Assembly (NCBI RefSeq): GCF_000186265.1
Contig: NC_014934.1
Coordinates: 3,162,001 to 3,226,000, forward strand
Reading direction: 5' to 3'
DNA length: 64,000 nt
Origin: Cellulophaga algicola DSM 14237
GTDB lineage: Bacteria > Bacteroidota > Bacteroidia > Flavobacteriales > Flavobacteriaceae
Within the stretch, counting starts at the first letter, position 1; each line of letters begins with the position of its first letter. The position numbers and the translations under genes are program-made. The notes beneath the pieces were generated by a model that saw only the letters and a list, made by a program, of their open reading frames with translations, was not told the DNA's origin and made no database searches. Positions 46,383-56,422 of the stretch are shown one piece after another.

Positions 46383-48290
46383 TTAAAAACCATAGAAATC
46401 TTGTAAGGCATTTATGCGTTTATCTAGGCTACTATTTCCGGTGTTGAGCCTACTCATTTCAGATAGGAGAATGAAGTATTCTTCTAATTTTTCTTCACTC
46501 AATCGTTTTTCTTTTTTTTCTCCAAAAATTTTTTTCTTTAAAAATAGCGCCATAGTAGGTGTATTATCAATGTCATTCTTTTTTTGTTCATGCTCTAAGT
46601 TTTTCAATAAATAATCAAGCAGTATAGCTCCATCTTCAGTAGCTCCAATCTTATAGGCTATTTCAGTGATATCCATGGTCCAATAATGTGTTTGTAAGTA
46701 TAGGTCTTTAGCGTAAAACTCGATAAATTTTGATATTAATTCTTTGCATTTTTTTAGATCGCCCACCGTATAATAATGATTTAAAAGAATTTTATAGCTT
46801 GAGGCATAGCCTATCATAACAGATAACTTTGTACCTACATGCGTTTCCGTGATTTTATGAAATTTAAAGTCGTTTATTAATACGGAATAGGTTTTCTCAG
46901 CATCAATTCCTGCTAAATAAGAATCATTTTCAATGCTGTTTTGTGGTTTGCCAGTCAGCTTATATACGAAACCAGATACTTCTAAATAATGGGATAAAAT
47001 TGGTATTTCGTTGAATGCGCAATAAACGGGTCTATTTTTAATATTAGCCTGTATGATATCTAATGCAAGTATTTCGCCTTGCACTAAATATTGTGTTTTA
47101 AACATTACTTTTAGAGTGTCTTGGTTCGTTATTTTAATACCTAACTGTTTTGAGGGTAATTGAGCATATTTCTTGTCTGCTTCGTATAGGGTAGTAGGGT
47201 CATTGGAATTTAATAATTTTAATATGTTTTTTAAATCTGGGAAAGGTATGGAGGGCGTTTCATTACCTATAATAATGACGTCAAGCTTTTCCAGTGCATA
47301 TGTTTCTGGTGATAATGTGAATTTAATAGGAGGGGTACCCATTACGACATCATTTCTCAAATGATTTACATAGCTGCTCTGATTTAATAAACTAGTATTT
47401 ATTATAGTAACATCTTGGCGGTATTTTAATTTAGCTTGGGCATACAAAAGCGGGTAAGTGTCATTATCGCCCGTGGTAAATAAAATAGCATTAGGAGCAA
47501 CGGAGTTTAAGTAGTTTTTGGCGTAATCTATGAAAAAGTCGGAATAAAGGCCTTCTGGTAAAAAAGCTAAAGCCTCTTCTTCATTCTGGTAAATGCTAAG
47601 ATTCAGGTATACATCAACATATTCATTATGGAGTTTGTTGCAGATTCCACCAACTATAGTAGGGTAGTTAGGGTTTTTGTGACAAAGAATGGTATAGTTT
47701 TCGATAGCCTTTTCTTCATATTTTTTATATAATTTTAATTGTTCTTCAGAAAATTGATTTTTTCCTGATTCTTGCAAATGAAATTGAACGCTAGTATCAG
47801 CAAATGCAGAACTATTATTTAATAAATGACTGGCACTACTGCTATAAGCTCTTCCAAGAGCATAATAATCAATCTCTTTGAGGTTAGATTTCTCTTCTAA
47901 AAATGTAATAACATCTTTTGGCCAACCGGTGTAACCGAAAAATGGTAGTGTATTAAATCTTTCTTTGTAATAATCAGTCAGGTAATGCTCAATATGTTGG
48001 GTATCCAAATTGCTGTCTTCTGGAAAGCTTATTTTTTTATAAGTTTTTTCATCAGCGTTCCAAAAAAGTGCTCTTCTTCCAAATTCATTCGTGTTGTAAT
48101 CGTATTCTTCGATATAATATCCTTCTTTTTTTTTGACAAATCGTATGTCATCAGAATCTTGTCCTGTTCTTAAATCATAGGTAGTGAAAAAGGTATGTAC
48201 AATTTTATCAAAAGAGGGAAAATTATCTTGAGCATTGGTATACTTCCCTAGAAAAATAAAACATAATAAAAGGGTATATTTTTTAATCAT
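46383..48290 (-). CDS. Exported protein resembling the soluble C-terminal domain of DUF2723 proteins
   Basis: A 635-residue protein with a signal peptide (MIKKYTLLLC to TNAQD). Residues about 262-310 (APNAILFTTGDNDTYPLLYA, then QDVTIINTSLLNQ) resemble the soluble domain that follows the membrane glycosyltransferase-like half of Bacteroidota DUF2723 proteins. Here that membrane half is absent. The flanking regions contain TPR-like helices. A longer frame opens at 48377, but its extra 29 residues precede the signal peptide, so the ATG at 48290 is preferred. Function unknown; probably periplasmic. Confidence 0.75.
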   Translation of the reverse strand: MIKKYTLLLCFIFLGKYTNAQDNFPSFDKIVHTFFTTYDLRTGQDSDDIRFVKKKEGYYIEEYDYNTNEFGRRALFWNADEKTYKKISFPEDSNLDTQHIEHYLTDYYKERFNTLPFFGYTGWPKDVITFLEEKSNLKEIDYYALGRAYSSSASHLLNNSSAFADTSVQFHLQESGKNQFSEEQLKLYKKYEEKAIENYTILCHKNPNYPTIVGGICNKLHNEYVDVYLNLSIYQNEEEALAFLPEGLYSDFFIDYAKNYLNSVAPNAILFTTGDNDTYPLLYAQAKLKYRQDVTIINTSLLNQSSYVNHLRNDVVMGTPPIKFTLSPETYALEKLDVIIIGNETPSIPFPDLKNILKLLNSNDPTTLYEADKKYAQLPSKQLGIKITNQDTLKVMFKTQYLVQGEILALDIIQANIKNRPVYCAFNEIPILSHYLEVSGFVYKLTGKPQNSIENDSYLAGIDAEKTYSVLINDFKFHKITETHVGTKLSVMIGYASSYKILLNHYYTVGDLKKCKELISKFIEFYAKDLYLQTHYWTMDITEIAYKIGATEDGAILLDYLLKNLEHEQKKNDIDNTPTMALFLKKKIFGEKKEKRLSEEKLEEYFILLSEMSRLNTGNSSLDKRINALQDFYGF

Positions 48291-48478
48291 TAATAGCGTT
48301 TTAAAATTAGGTGTTTTAGTCCTTTTAAGGTTTGGTGCTAGAATTATGAAACATAAACTACTAGTGTGCCGCAGCACTCTGTTATTGTGAAATTTATGAT
48401 TTATATGTAATTATTTTTTAAACTCTTTTTATTAGAATAGTTTTAAAACTAGATGTATGCAAGATGGCTAGAAACAAC

Positions 48479-48513
48479 AACGGGATAATGACATTATTCA
48501 TTATCCCGTTTAT
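48479..48513 (-). terminator. Hairpin terminator after acs
   Basis: Stem AACGGGATAATGA (48479-48491) pairs with TCATTATCCCGTT (48498-48510), 13 bp with a 6-base loop. A moderately T-rich tract follows on the minus strand. Confidence 0.65.
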
Positions 48514-48567
48514 AAAAATATAAAAATAAATAATAAGTTCACTTATTTTCTAAACATACATAATATA

Positions 48568-50475
48568 CTATAAGGCATCTTTGATAATCTCATCAACCAC
48601 TTCTGGATTCAAGAGTGTACTGGTATCCCCTAAATTAGAAACATCCTTACTCGCAATCTTACGTAGAATACGGCGCATAATTTTTCCGCTGCGTGTTTTT
48701 GGAAGGCCAGAAACAAACTGAATCTTATCTAACTTGGCTATGGGGCCTATATGTTCTGTAATCTGTTGGTTAATTTCGTTTCGTAAATTATCCCGATCTC
48801 TAGTTTCTCCAGTTTCTTTTAAAATTACATATCCGTATAAGGCATTTCCTTTTACATCATGAGGGAAACCTACAATAGCAGATTCTGCCACTGCTGGGTG
48901 TTCATTGATTGCATCTTCAATAGGTGCAGTACCTAAGTTATGACCAGAAACAATAATAACGTCATCTACACGCCCGGTAATTCTATAATAACCTACAGCA
49001 TCACGTAATGCACCATCACCCGTAAAATAATTATTTTTATATGCGGTAAAATAGGTGTCTCTGTATCGGTCATGATCTCCCCAAATTGTTCTTGCAATAG
49101 AAGGCCAAGGAAATTTTATACACAAACGGCCCTCTACTTGGTTGCCTTTAATTTCATTGCCTTCTTCGTTCATTAATGCTGGTTGAATACCAATAAAAGG
49201 TAAGGTTGCGTATGTTGGTGTCGTTGGTGTTACATAAGGGATTGGGGTAATCATGATTCCACCAGTTTCAGTTTGCCACCAAGTATCTACAATCGGACTT
49301 TTTTTCTTACCTACGTTGTTGTTATACCAGTGCCATGCCTCTTCGTTTATTGGTTCTCCTACAGAACCAAGTACTTTTAAACTTGATAAATCACGGTTTT
49401 CTACATACTCTAAATTTTGTTTCGCTAGAGCTCTAATAGCTGTAGGAGCAGTATAAAACTGACTTACTTTATGCTTTTCAATAACGTCCCAAAAACGCCC
49501 AAAATCTGGGTATGAGGGTACGCCTTCAAACATTACTGTGGTTGCACCATTCGCTAAAGGTCCATAAACAATATAGGAGTGGCCAGTGATCCAACCAATG
49601 TCTGCAGTACACCAATACACATCATTCTCACGGTATTGAAATACATTTTTAAAGGTATAGGCGGTATACACCATATATCCTGCGGTGGTATGTACCATTC
49701 CTTTAGGCCTTCCTGTTGAGCCAGAAGTGTATAAAATAAATAGCGGATCTTCTGCATCCATTATTTCAGGAACACAATCGCCATAGGCAGCATCTAAAAG
49801 CGGCTGTAGCCATACGTCGCGATCTGCTTTCATTTCAATAGGACTATTTGTTCGGTTTACTACCAATACATTTTCTATGCCTGGACATTCTTCTAAAGCT
49901 TTATCTACAATGCCTTTTAAATCTATAGATTTATTCCCGCGAAATGAACCGTCTGAGGTAACTATAATTTTACAATCAGAATCATTTATTCTGGTTGCTA
50001 AAGCATTGGATGAGAATCCTGCAAAGACAACAGAATGTATAGCACCAATGCGTGCACAAGCAAGAATGGTAATCGCTAATTCAGGAATCATAGGCAGGTA
50101 AACACATACGCGATCTCCTTTTTTAACTCCTTTCTCTTTCAAGACATTTGCCATACGACATACACGATCATGTAATTGGTAATAGCTAATATGTTGCGCT
50201 TCTTCTTCTGGGTTATTAGGTTCAAAAATAATAGCTGTTTTTTCACCTCTTGTCGTTAAATGACGATCTATACAATTCTCTGTAATATTGAGTTGTGCAC
50301 CTTCAAACCATTTTACTTCTGGTTTAGAAAAATCCCAGCTTAAAACTTTATTCCATTTTTTACGCCATAAAAAATGTTCTTCGGCAATTTCTTCCCAAAA
50401 AGCTTCCGGATTACGGACAGATTTTCGGTAGACCTGAAAATATTCTTCTAAGTGTTTGATGTGATAATTACTCAT
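48568..50475 (-). CDS. acs: Acetyl-CoA synthetase
   Basis: AMP-forming enzyme that activates acetate to acetyl-CoA. 635 residues. The AMP-binding signature YTSGSTGRPKGMVH (about 249-262), the WWQTETGG motif near 401, TGDGALRD, and the C-terminal KTRSGKIMRR with the regulatory lysine are intact. It is a single minus-strand gene, flanked by a hairpin downstream and a 260-base gap upstream that shows no gene and no clear promoter. Confidence 0.97.
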   Translation of the reverse strand: MSNYHIKHLEEYFQVYRKSVRNPEAFWEEIAEEHFLWRKKWNKVLSWDFSKPEVKWFEGAQLNITENCIDRHLTTRGEKTAIIFEPNNPEEEAQHISYYQLHDRVCRMANVLKEKGVKKGDRVCVYLPMIPELAITILACARIGAIHSVVFAGFSSNALATRINDSDCKIIVTSDGSFRGNKSIDLKGIVDKALEECPGIENVLVVNRTNSPIEMKADRDVWLQPLLDAAYGDCVPEIMDAEDPLFILYTSGSTGRPKGMVHTTAGYMVYTAYTFKNVFQYRENDVYWCTADIGWITGHSYIVYGPLANGATTVMFEGVPSYPDFGRFWDVIEKHKVSQFYTAPTAIRALAKQNLEYVENRDLSSLKVLGSVGEPINEEAWHWYNNNVGKKKSPIVDTWWQTETGGIMITPIPYVTPTTPTYATLPFIGIQPALMNEEGNEIKGNQVEGRLCIKFPWPSIARTIWGDHDRYRDTYFTAYKNNYFTGDGALRDAVGYYRITGRVDDVIIVSGHNLGTAPIEDAINEHPAVAESAIVGFPHDVKGNALYGYVILKETGETRDRDNLRNEINQQITEHIGPIAKLDKIQFVSGLPKTRSGKIMRRILRKIASKDVSNLGDTSTLLNPEVVDEIIKDAL

Positions 50476-50735
50476 TGCGCTGCCTATTTTAATTTTTTAA
50501 TACTCTTTTGCGATTTTGTGCTATTGAGTATTTAGATATTTTCTAATTTTCTGTTCTTTTTGAAGTATATTTCAGGATGACTAGTAAGGCTAGTCGGTAA
50601 AGAAATCCTATCAAAGCCTTGGGGGTGATTTTATGTTATAAATTTAATTAATAAATGTATTTTAATGAAATTATACTTTAATTATTTATAAATATCTTAA
50701 GATAATAGTTTATATAAATGTAAATAGGCAAAATT

Positions 50736-51812
50736 TTAACTTGGCAAGTAAATAACACCGCTAGAAGAATTTCTTTTTGCACCTGTTACAGAGGCGAGAA
50801 CATTTATATTTTTAGTAAGGCGAAGCACTCCCATTAATGCAAAAACTAAAGCTTCTTTAAATTCGATAATTTGTTGGGTAGGCACTACGACATGTACACT
50901 ATTACCTAATTTTTCTTGTAGCATTTCTATCAGAAAAGTGTTTAATACTCCGCCACCTGTTGCTAATAATTCATTCTCAGGTTTTATGGTGTTTTGTAAA
51001 ACTTCTTCCGCAATTTTAGTGCTCACATGGAGCACCATGGTATGTAATAGATTTTCTAAAGTATCTTCTGTTGCATCAATTATGGGGATTACTTCATTTA
51101 CAAACCATTCAAAGCCAATAGATTTAGGGAACGGCAACTCGTAAAACGCTAATTTATTTAAGGCAGATAACATGGTTTGATTAGGTATCCCTTTTCGAGC
51201 CAATTTACCCGCGTCATCAAAATTTAGGCCTTCTTTTTTTGTAATATAATTGAGCCCCATATTCGCTAAGCCAATATCATAAGCGATTCTTTTACCATGA
51301 AAATCAAAAGATATATTGCTGATGCCTCCTAAGTTTAAACAGAAGTCATAATCATTAAAAAACAATTGATCTCCAATAGGCACTAATGGCGCACCTTGCC
51401 CTCCAAGTGCAACATCATTAGTTCTAAAATCACAGAGCACAGGAAGTCCTACTTCATTCGCTAAATGTTGACCAGAACCTATCTGAAACGTTAATCCATT
51501 TTGAGGTTGGTGGTGTGTGGTGTGTCCATGACTTGCAATGTAGTCTACCTCTAAATTATTCTCACTAATAAATACTTTTGCTTCTGTGCCAAGCCACTCG
51601 CCATAGCTATTATTAAATTTCAATAAATCTGATGCTGATAGAAAAATAGAATTCTTTAGCTTTTCTTCCATCTCGGCGGTATAAGAAACACTTTTAGTCG
51701 CTATAATTTTAAAATTCCACATAGAATTTTCTTCCCAGATGTGGCAATAAGCGAGGTCTAATCCGTCTAAAGAGGTACCAGACATTAACCCAATAATTTT
51801 ATATTTTTTCAT
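50736..51812 (-). CDS. anmK: Anhydro-N-acetylmuramic acid kinase
   Basis: Recycles peptidoglycan: splits the 1,6-anhydro ring of anhMurNAc and phosphorylates it to MurNAc-6-P. 358 residues, normal length. The N-terminal GLMSGTSLDGLDLA, ASHGHTTHHQP, and ATGGGVLNTFL motifs are those of AnmK. It lies 10 bases after the GH3 gene and is the last gene of the AmpG-NagZ-AnmK unit. Confidence 0.96.
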   Translation of the reverse strand: MKKYKIIGLMSGTSLDGLDLAYCHIWEENSMWNFKIIATKSVSYTAEMEEKLKNSIFLSASDLLKFNNSYGEWLGTEAKVFISENNLEVDYIASHGHTTHHQPQNGLTFQIGSGQHLANEVGLPVLCDFRTNDVALGGQGAPLVPIGDQLFFNDYDFCLNLGGISNISFDFHGKRIAYDIGLANMGLNYITKKEGLNFDDAGKLARKGIPNQTMLSALNKLAFYELPFPKSIGFEWFVNEVIPIIDATEDTLENLLHTMVLHVSTKIAEEVLQNTIKPENELLATGGGVLNTFLIEMLQEKLGNSVHVVVPTQQIIEFKEALVFALMGVLRLTKNINVLASVTGAKRNSSSGVIYLPS

Positions 51813-51822
51813 AAAACTTATT

Positions 51823-53397
51823 TTAACGTTTAATGGTAACAGGCGTTTTTCCTGGAGCGAGGTTATGGCCTAAAAAATGCAAGGCTGCATTCTCTTGAAA
51901 TACTTCAAAATTCTGATATGCAATAACTACCGCTTTTGTGCTTTCTGTTTTAAGGTGATTTAATACATAAGGATTTCCAAAGAGATAAATCACTACATTT
52001 TTTGTTGCACTAAGGGTATTAATTAAATCTAACTGTTCTTGAGGAATATCAAATAAGTTTGCGGGTTTAGCCTTCGGCGGATAAATTGCAATCAGTACAT
52101 TGTCAAATTTAGATAAATTAGCTTCGGATTGTTCTAAGTCACTAACCTTTTCAAAACTTAGTTCTTTGCCGATAGCATCAAAAAAGGCGGAGTTTTTAGT
52201 TGAACCTATTGTTAAACCAATAAAATGCTGCTTTTTGAAATCTGCGACTGAACCTTTATAAATAGTTAGACTTTCTTTGGCTATAGCTGTATTTAAATCC
52301 GAAGCATCAGATAGTGTAATTGAGGTAGCCTCTTTCATGAAAGCTTTTTCTTTTAGATGCCAAATACGTTTAAAACTTTCTTCAATTTGCTTTTCCGATG
52401 CATTTTTAAGAATAGCTTCAATACCTTCTTGTGCATATTCTGAAAAGCATAAAACATCATTTCCTGCGTCAAAAGCTAACCATTCTAGTTCTCCTTTAGT
52501 GGTGTAGTTTTTAGATATGGCATGCATATTTAGCGCATCAGAAATTACGACTCCTTTAAAATTCATTTCATCACGCAACAAATTTTTAAGCATTTTTTTT
52601 GATAGACTAGAAGGGATAGCATCTCCATCTGCTAAGGCAGGAATAGATAAATGTCCTGCCATAATACTATCAACTCCTTCATTGATTAAGTGTTGGAAAG
52701 GAAATAATTCATTCTTAAGTAATTCTTCTTTAGATTTTTCAATTAACGGAAGTCCTAAATGTGAATCTACGGCAGTATCCCCATGTCCTGGAAAATGTTT
52801 TATACAGGTAAGTACACCTTCCATTTCTGTGCCTTTGATAAATGCAGCTGCTTTTAGGGTAACGAGGTATTTATTCTCACCAAAAGAACGGTAACCTATC
52901 ACTGGATTATTAGGGTTATTATTGATATCTACAACGGGAGCTAAATTCCAATGGATACCTGCAGCTTTGCAATCGGCAGCAATTTGCTTGCCTAATTTAA
53001 AGAGTAGATTTTCATTGTTTTGTATCGCTCCTAAGGTAATGGCGTAAGGGTACTGTGGTGTATTTTCAATCCGCATCGCTAAACCCCATTCCGCATCAAT
53101 ACTCATTAAAAGTGGGTATTTTGCAGCTTTTTGATAGCGCTGGATCAGTTTATTTAATGTTTCAAAACTGTTTTCATTATACACAATTTTCTTTTGACCT
53201 TCAAAATTAGTTGCGGCACTTGCACGACTATGAAAAAAACATAAGCTGCCAATGGCATACTCAGAAATCAGCTTTTCTATCTGTAAAATTTCTTCTTCCG
53301 TATCATTGATGAAGGCTGCGGGCATGAATAACTGTCCTACTTTTTCCTGCAAAGAAAGTGTTGTTATAGCCTTGCTATATGCGATAATATTATTCAT
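51823..53397 (-). CDS. nagZ: GH3 family beta-N-acetylhexosaminidase (NagZ-like)
   Basis: About 524 residues with a GH3 barrel. The NagZ-type active-site loop KHFPGHGDTAVDSHLGLP supplies the His-Asp dyad, and VVISDALNMHA holds the nucleophile Asp. It has no signal peptide, so it should remove GlcNAc from anhydro-muropeptides in the cytosol. It is longer than E. coli NagZ (about 340); the last ~170 residues look like a second alpha/beta domain as in larger GH3 enzymes. A start four codons upstream (53409) is possible; both overlap the transporter gene. Confidence 0.9.
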   Translation of the reverse strand: MNNIIAYSKAITTLSLQEKVGQLFMPAAFINDTEEEILQIEKLISEYAIGSLCFFHSRASAATNFEGQKKIVYNENSFETLNKLIQRYQKAAKYPLLMSIDAEWGLAMRIENTPQYPYAITLGAIQNNENLLFKLGKQIAADCKAAGIHWNLAPVVDINNNPNNPVIGYRSFGENKYLVTLKAAAFIKGTEMEGVLTCIKHFPGHGDTAVDSHLGLPLIEKSKEELLKNELFPFQHLINEGVDSIMAGHLSIPALADGDAIPSSLSKKMLKNLLRDEMNFKGVVISDALNMHAISKNYTTKGELEWLAFDAGNDVLCFSEYAQEGIEAILKNASEKQIEESFKRIWHLKEKAFMKEATSITLSDASDLNTAIAKESLTIYKGSVADFKKQHFIGLTIGSTKNSAFFDAIGKELSFEKVSDLEQSEANLSKFDNVLIAIYPPKAKPANLFDIPQEQLDLINTLSATKNVVIYLFGNPYVLNHLKTESTKAVVIAYQNFEVFQENAALHFLGHNLAPGKTPVTIKR

Positions 53398-54664
53398 TTT
53401 TAATGACATCTTTTTTTCCGAAATCTGCCGGATATTTTAAATATTTTAATAAAAATAAAGAGGGTAAGGCAGCAATAACAACCCACACAAAGAAGCCGCC
53501 GTAGCCTAACCAACTTTGCATAAACCCACTAATCATTCCTGGAACCATCATGCCTAAAGCCATAAACCCTGTAGCAATTGCATAGTGAGAGGTTTTAGAT
53601 TTACCGTCTGCGATATAAATTAAGTACATAAGAAATGCTGCGAAACCAAACCCATACCCAAATTTCTCAAGTACAATAGTAGCAGAAACAGCAATGATAT
53701 TTGTAGTTTTTGTAAGTGCCAGAATAGCATAGAAAAAATTTGGGATGTTTAGCGATAATACCATAGGGAGCATCCATTTTTTTAAACCATCTTTAGAAAT
53801 TAATATTCCACCTAATATTCCGCCTACAGTAAGGGCAACCACACCAATAGTACCTAAAACAATTCCTAATTCTTTTGTCGTAAAACCAAGACCTCCTTTT
53901 TCAGGGGTATCTAATAAAAAGGGAGAAGACATTTTTACCAGTTGAGATTCTCCTAAACGATAGGTAAGAATAAATGCTAGAGCAATTGCTATCTGAGGTT
54001 TCTTAAAAAAGCTACGAAATATTTCTAAGAAGCCTTCTGGTTTTTGAATCGGTTCTTCAGATGAAGATTCGTATTTGGGACTTGCAAAAAAGTTAGCTAC
54101 AGTTAGTGCGAGCATTAAGACCGCTGTTGCGGTCATCGTAATACTCCAAGCTTTTGTAGAATCGCCATATTTTTCTTCTAAAAACCCAGCGCCAAAAACA
54201 ATTAATCCTTCTCCTGTAACCATAGCTAATCGGTAGAAGGTACTTCTTAACCCTACAAAAAAGGATTGTTTTTTTTCTGTTAGGCCTAGCATGTAATACC
54301 CGTCTGAAGCAATATCATTGGTGGCAGATGCAAAAGCCGCCATCCAAAAACAAGCTAGGGTAGTGGTAAAGAACATATTGGTAGGAATGGTTAAGCCAAC
54401 ACCAAACAATGCTATGGCGATGAGTAATTGCATGCCTAAAAACCATTTTCTTTTAGTACTTTTTAAATCTACAAGCGGACTCCAAAATGGTTTTAAAACC
54501 CAAGGGAGGTATAGTAGACTAGTATAGAGACCAATATCTTCATTACTTACCCCTAGTTTTTTATACATGATTACAGATACGGTAACCACCAAAACATAAG
54601 GTAGGCCTTGTGTAAAATATAAAATGGGCACCCAAGCCCATGCTCCTTTATCTTTTTTAATCAT
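53390..54664 (-). CDS. ampG: AmpG-like MFS permease (muropeptide import)
   Basis: A 424-residue transporter with 12 predicted transmembrane segments. The N-terminus (YFTQGLPYVLVVTVSVIMYK), LYLPWVLKPFWSPLVD and ASATNDIASDGYYML match the AmpG branch of the MFS, which imports anhydro-muropeptides. Its position beside nagZ and anmK supports this. It overlaps both neighbours by eight bases or fewer. Confidence 0.9.
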   Translation of the reverse strand: MIKKDKGAWAWVPILYFTQGLPYVLVVTVSVIMYKKLGVSNEDIGLYTSLLYLPWVLKPFWSPLVDLKSTKRKWFLGMQLLIAIALFGVGLTIPTNMFFTTTLACFWMAAFASATNDIASDGYYMLGLTEKKQSFFVGLRSTFYRLAMVTGEGLIVFGAGFLEEKYGDSTKAWSITMTATAVLMLALTVANFFASPKYESSSEEPIQKPEGFLEIFRSFFKKPQIAIALAFILTYRLGESQLVKMSSPFLLDTPEKGGLGFTTKELGIVLGTIGVVALTVGGILGGILISKDGLKKWMLPMVLSLNIPNFFYAILALTKTTNIIAVSATIVLEKFGYGFGFAAFLMYLIYIADGKSKTSHYAIATGFMALGMMVPGMISGFMQSWLGYGGFFVWVVIAALPSLFLLKYLKYPADFGKKDVIKNE

Positions 54665-56171
54665 ACGGTACGATTTGATCTAAATTTATAAAAATAGGCT
54701 GTGTTTCTTGTCCGAATTTATCAATAAATACTAACGCAATTTTCTTTTTATTTTTAAGAATTGTATTAGAAAGTGTTATAGAATTTAGAGATAACGGAAT
54801 CTTAGTACGTAGTAGTTTTTTTAATTTAAGCTGATTTTTTCCACTCTTTTTAGCACCAAATGCTAATCCATATCTAAAATTCTCAAGGCCGTTAAATTGA
54901 ATGTTAACGGAGGTGTTTGTCTTATGAATACGTACTATTTTAGGAATAGCAATTTTATTTCCTATACGGTTAGGTGTACTTGGGTTCAAAGCAATTTTAC
55001 TATAATATTTTCTTTTTAATATGTTGACTACATCTTCATGGTCATTCATTAAGCTTTTGGCACTAAAAAATGCATTTCCTTGTATGTTAGGGGTCTTGCG
55101 ACCTAATTTTATTTGATTAGGGAGTTCCTTTTTATTGTCCCAAGCTTTGTCGCTATTATTTCTAATTTTGTATGGGCCGTTACCCATATAAAGATTGGTA
55201 TTTGGGCTATTTGCCGCCCACCACTCCATAATTGTCTTGTGTGAGGCAACAGGTAGAGCTATGCTCCAATAGGCTTGTGGAATAATGTAATCAATCCAGC
55301 CTTCTTGCATCCAAAGTAACGGATCGGCATAGAGGTCATCATAGGTAGTTTGTCCGGCTTGAGTATCAGAACCTCTAGAATCTGTAGCTTTATTTTTCCA
55401 AACTCCAAACGGACTTACTCCAAATTGGACCCAAGGTTTTTCTTTTTTAATGGCATAATGTGTTTTTCTAATAAGGGAATCTATACTACTACGTCTCCAA
55501 TCTTCAATGGTTTGATTAGGTAATTTATACAGATTGAAAGCAGCTACATCATTAAAAGTTTCGCCAGTTATTTTATAGGGATAAAAATAATCATCAAAAT
55601 GAATAGCATCAATCGTATAGTTTTTTACTATTTCATCTATAAGCGCTATCATGTGATCTTGGACTGCTGGTTCTCCAGGATTGTAATAATATTTTTTACC
55701 GTATTTTACCATCCAATCGGGATGCGTATAGTAGTCATGTTGTTCGCTTAAAAGTGTGGTGTTAAGATCAAAAGTGGCTCTATATGGATTTAACCAAGCG
55801 TGAAACTCCATACCTCTTTCATGTGTTTCAGAAATCATCCATGCTAATAAGTTCTCTTCTGTATCAGGAGCAATACCTTGTTCTCCTGTTAAATATTGTG
55901 ACCAAGGTGCATAATCAGAAGGATAAAAAGCATCTCCCGCTGTTCGTATTTGAACAATGGCTGTATTAAAGTTTAGCTGGTCATAAAAGTCTAAAATTTT
56001 AAGATAGTCCTCCTTTTGCTTTTCAATAGCATCTTTACCATTTTTTGGCCAATCAATATTTACGACAGTAGCTACCCAAAAACCTCTAAATTCCCTCTCG
56101 GGTAATTTTTGTTTAAGAGCGGCGCAAGAGGTAAATAATGCGAGTAGTACTATTAAAAATATTTTTTTCAT
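54657..56171 (-). CDS. GHL10/DUF187 family glycoside hydrolase-like lipoprotein (YddW-like)
   Basis: A 504-residue lipoprotein (lipobox FTSC, Cys16) with a large barrel domain. Its motifs are REFRGFWVATVVNIDWP, VQIRTAGDAFYPSDYAPWS, HAWLNPYRA and IDAIHFDDYFYPY, as in GHL10 (DUF187, YddW-type) proteins. A C-terminal beta domain (about 405-500) follows. Members are thought to act on peptidoglycan-derived sugars; the context (ampG, nagZ, anmK, nagB) agrees. Confidence 0.87.
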   Translation of the reverse strand: MKKIFLIVLLALFTSCAALKQKLPEREFRGFWVATVVNIDWPKNGKDAIEKQKEDYLKILDFYDQLNFNTAIVQIRTAGDAFYPSDYAPWSQYLTGEQGIAPDTEENLLAWMISETHERGMEFHAWLNPYRATFDLNTTLLSEQHDYYTHPDWMVKYGKKYYYNPGEPAVQDHMIALIDEIVKNYTIDAIHFDDYFYPYKITGETFNDVAAFNLYKLPNQTIEDWRRSSIDSLIRKTHYAIKKEKPWVQFGVSPFGVWKNKATDSRGSDTQAGQTTYDDLYADPLLWMQEGWIDYIIPQAYWSIALPVASHKTIMEWWAANSPNTNLYMGNGPYKIRNNSDKAWDNKKELPNQIKLGRKTPNIQGNAFFSAKSLMNDHEDVVNILKRKYYSKIALNPSTPNRIGNKIAIPKIVRIHKTNTSVNIQFNGLENFRYGLAFGAKKSGKNQLKLKKLLRTKIPLSLNSITLSNTILKNKKKIALVFIDKFGQETQPIFINLDQIVPYD

Positions 56172-56211
56172 TTACGGTTTTATTAGCCAAGGTAAGATAT
56201 TCTGTTTTTTT

Positions 56212-56246
56212 AAAAAACCCAGCACAACAGAGTTGTAACTGGGCAT
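56212..56246 (-). terminator. Terminator between the SusC-like remnant and the GHL10 gene
   Basis: On the minus strand CCCAGTTACAAC pairs with GTTGTGCTGGG (imperfect, one bulge) and is followed by a T run (plus strand 56211-56217 is A-rich). It can end transcription coming from nagB. Confidence 0.7.
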
Positions 56247-56274
56247 CTTTAAAAATCAACTCACAAAACACTAT

Positions 56275-56403
56275 TTACTTACTATGAGGAACTCCATCGG
56301 TAGCATGTACTGTACCTGATACTATTGTTGATTGTGCAAGAAGGCCTTGCGCAAAAAAGAGCATCAGAAAAAATGAGAATGAGAGTTGCATTTTTTTCAT
56401 CAT
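56275..56403 (-). pseudogene. Remnant resembling the N-terminus of a SusC/TonB-dependent receptor
   Basis: A 42-codon frame reads a signal peptide (MQLSFSFFLMLFFAQG and LLAQS) followed by IVSGTVHATDGVPHSK and a stop. The last part matches the start of the carboxypeptidase-like plug found in SusC-type receptors (VSGTV-x3-DGVP). Nothing recognisable follows; the terminator comes next. It looks like the stump of a deleted outer-membrane receptor for cell-wall sugars, but it could be a real small exported peptide. Confidence 0.6.
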
Positions 56404-56422
56404 AAAAGTGAGTTAGTTAATA

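Noticed and set aside
46132-46386. An 84-codon plus-strand frame in the gap before the DUF2723-like gene
   Set aside because: Composition is dominated by Ile, Leu, Phe and Lys as expected from random AT-rich DNA; no promoter, motif or homology pattern was seen.
48291-48377. Longer start for the DUF2723-like gene at 48377
   Set aside because: The extra 29 residues precede the signal peptide and look unlike coding sequence; the ATG at 48290 is better.
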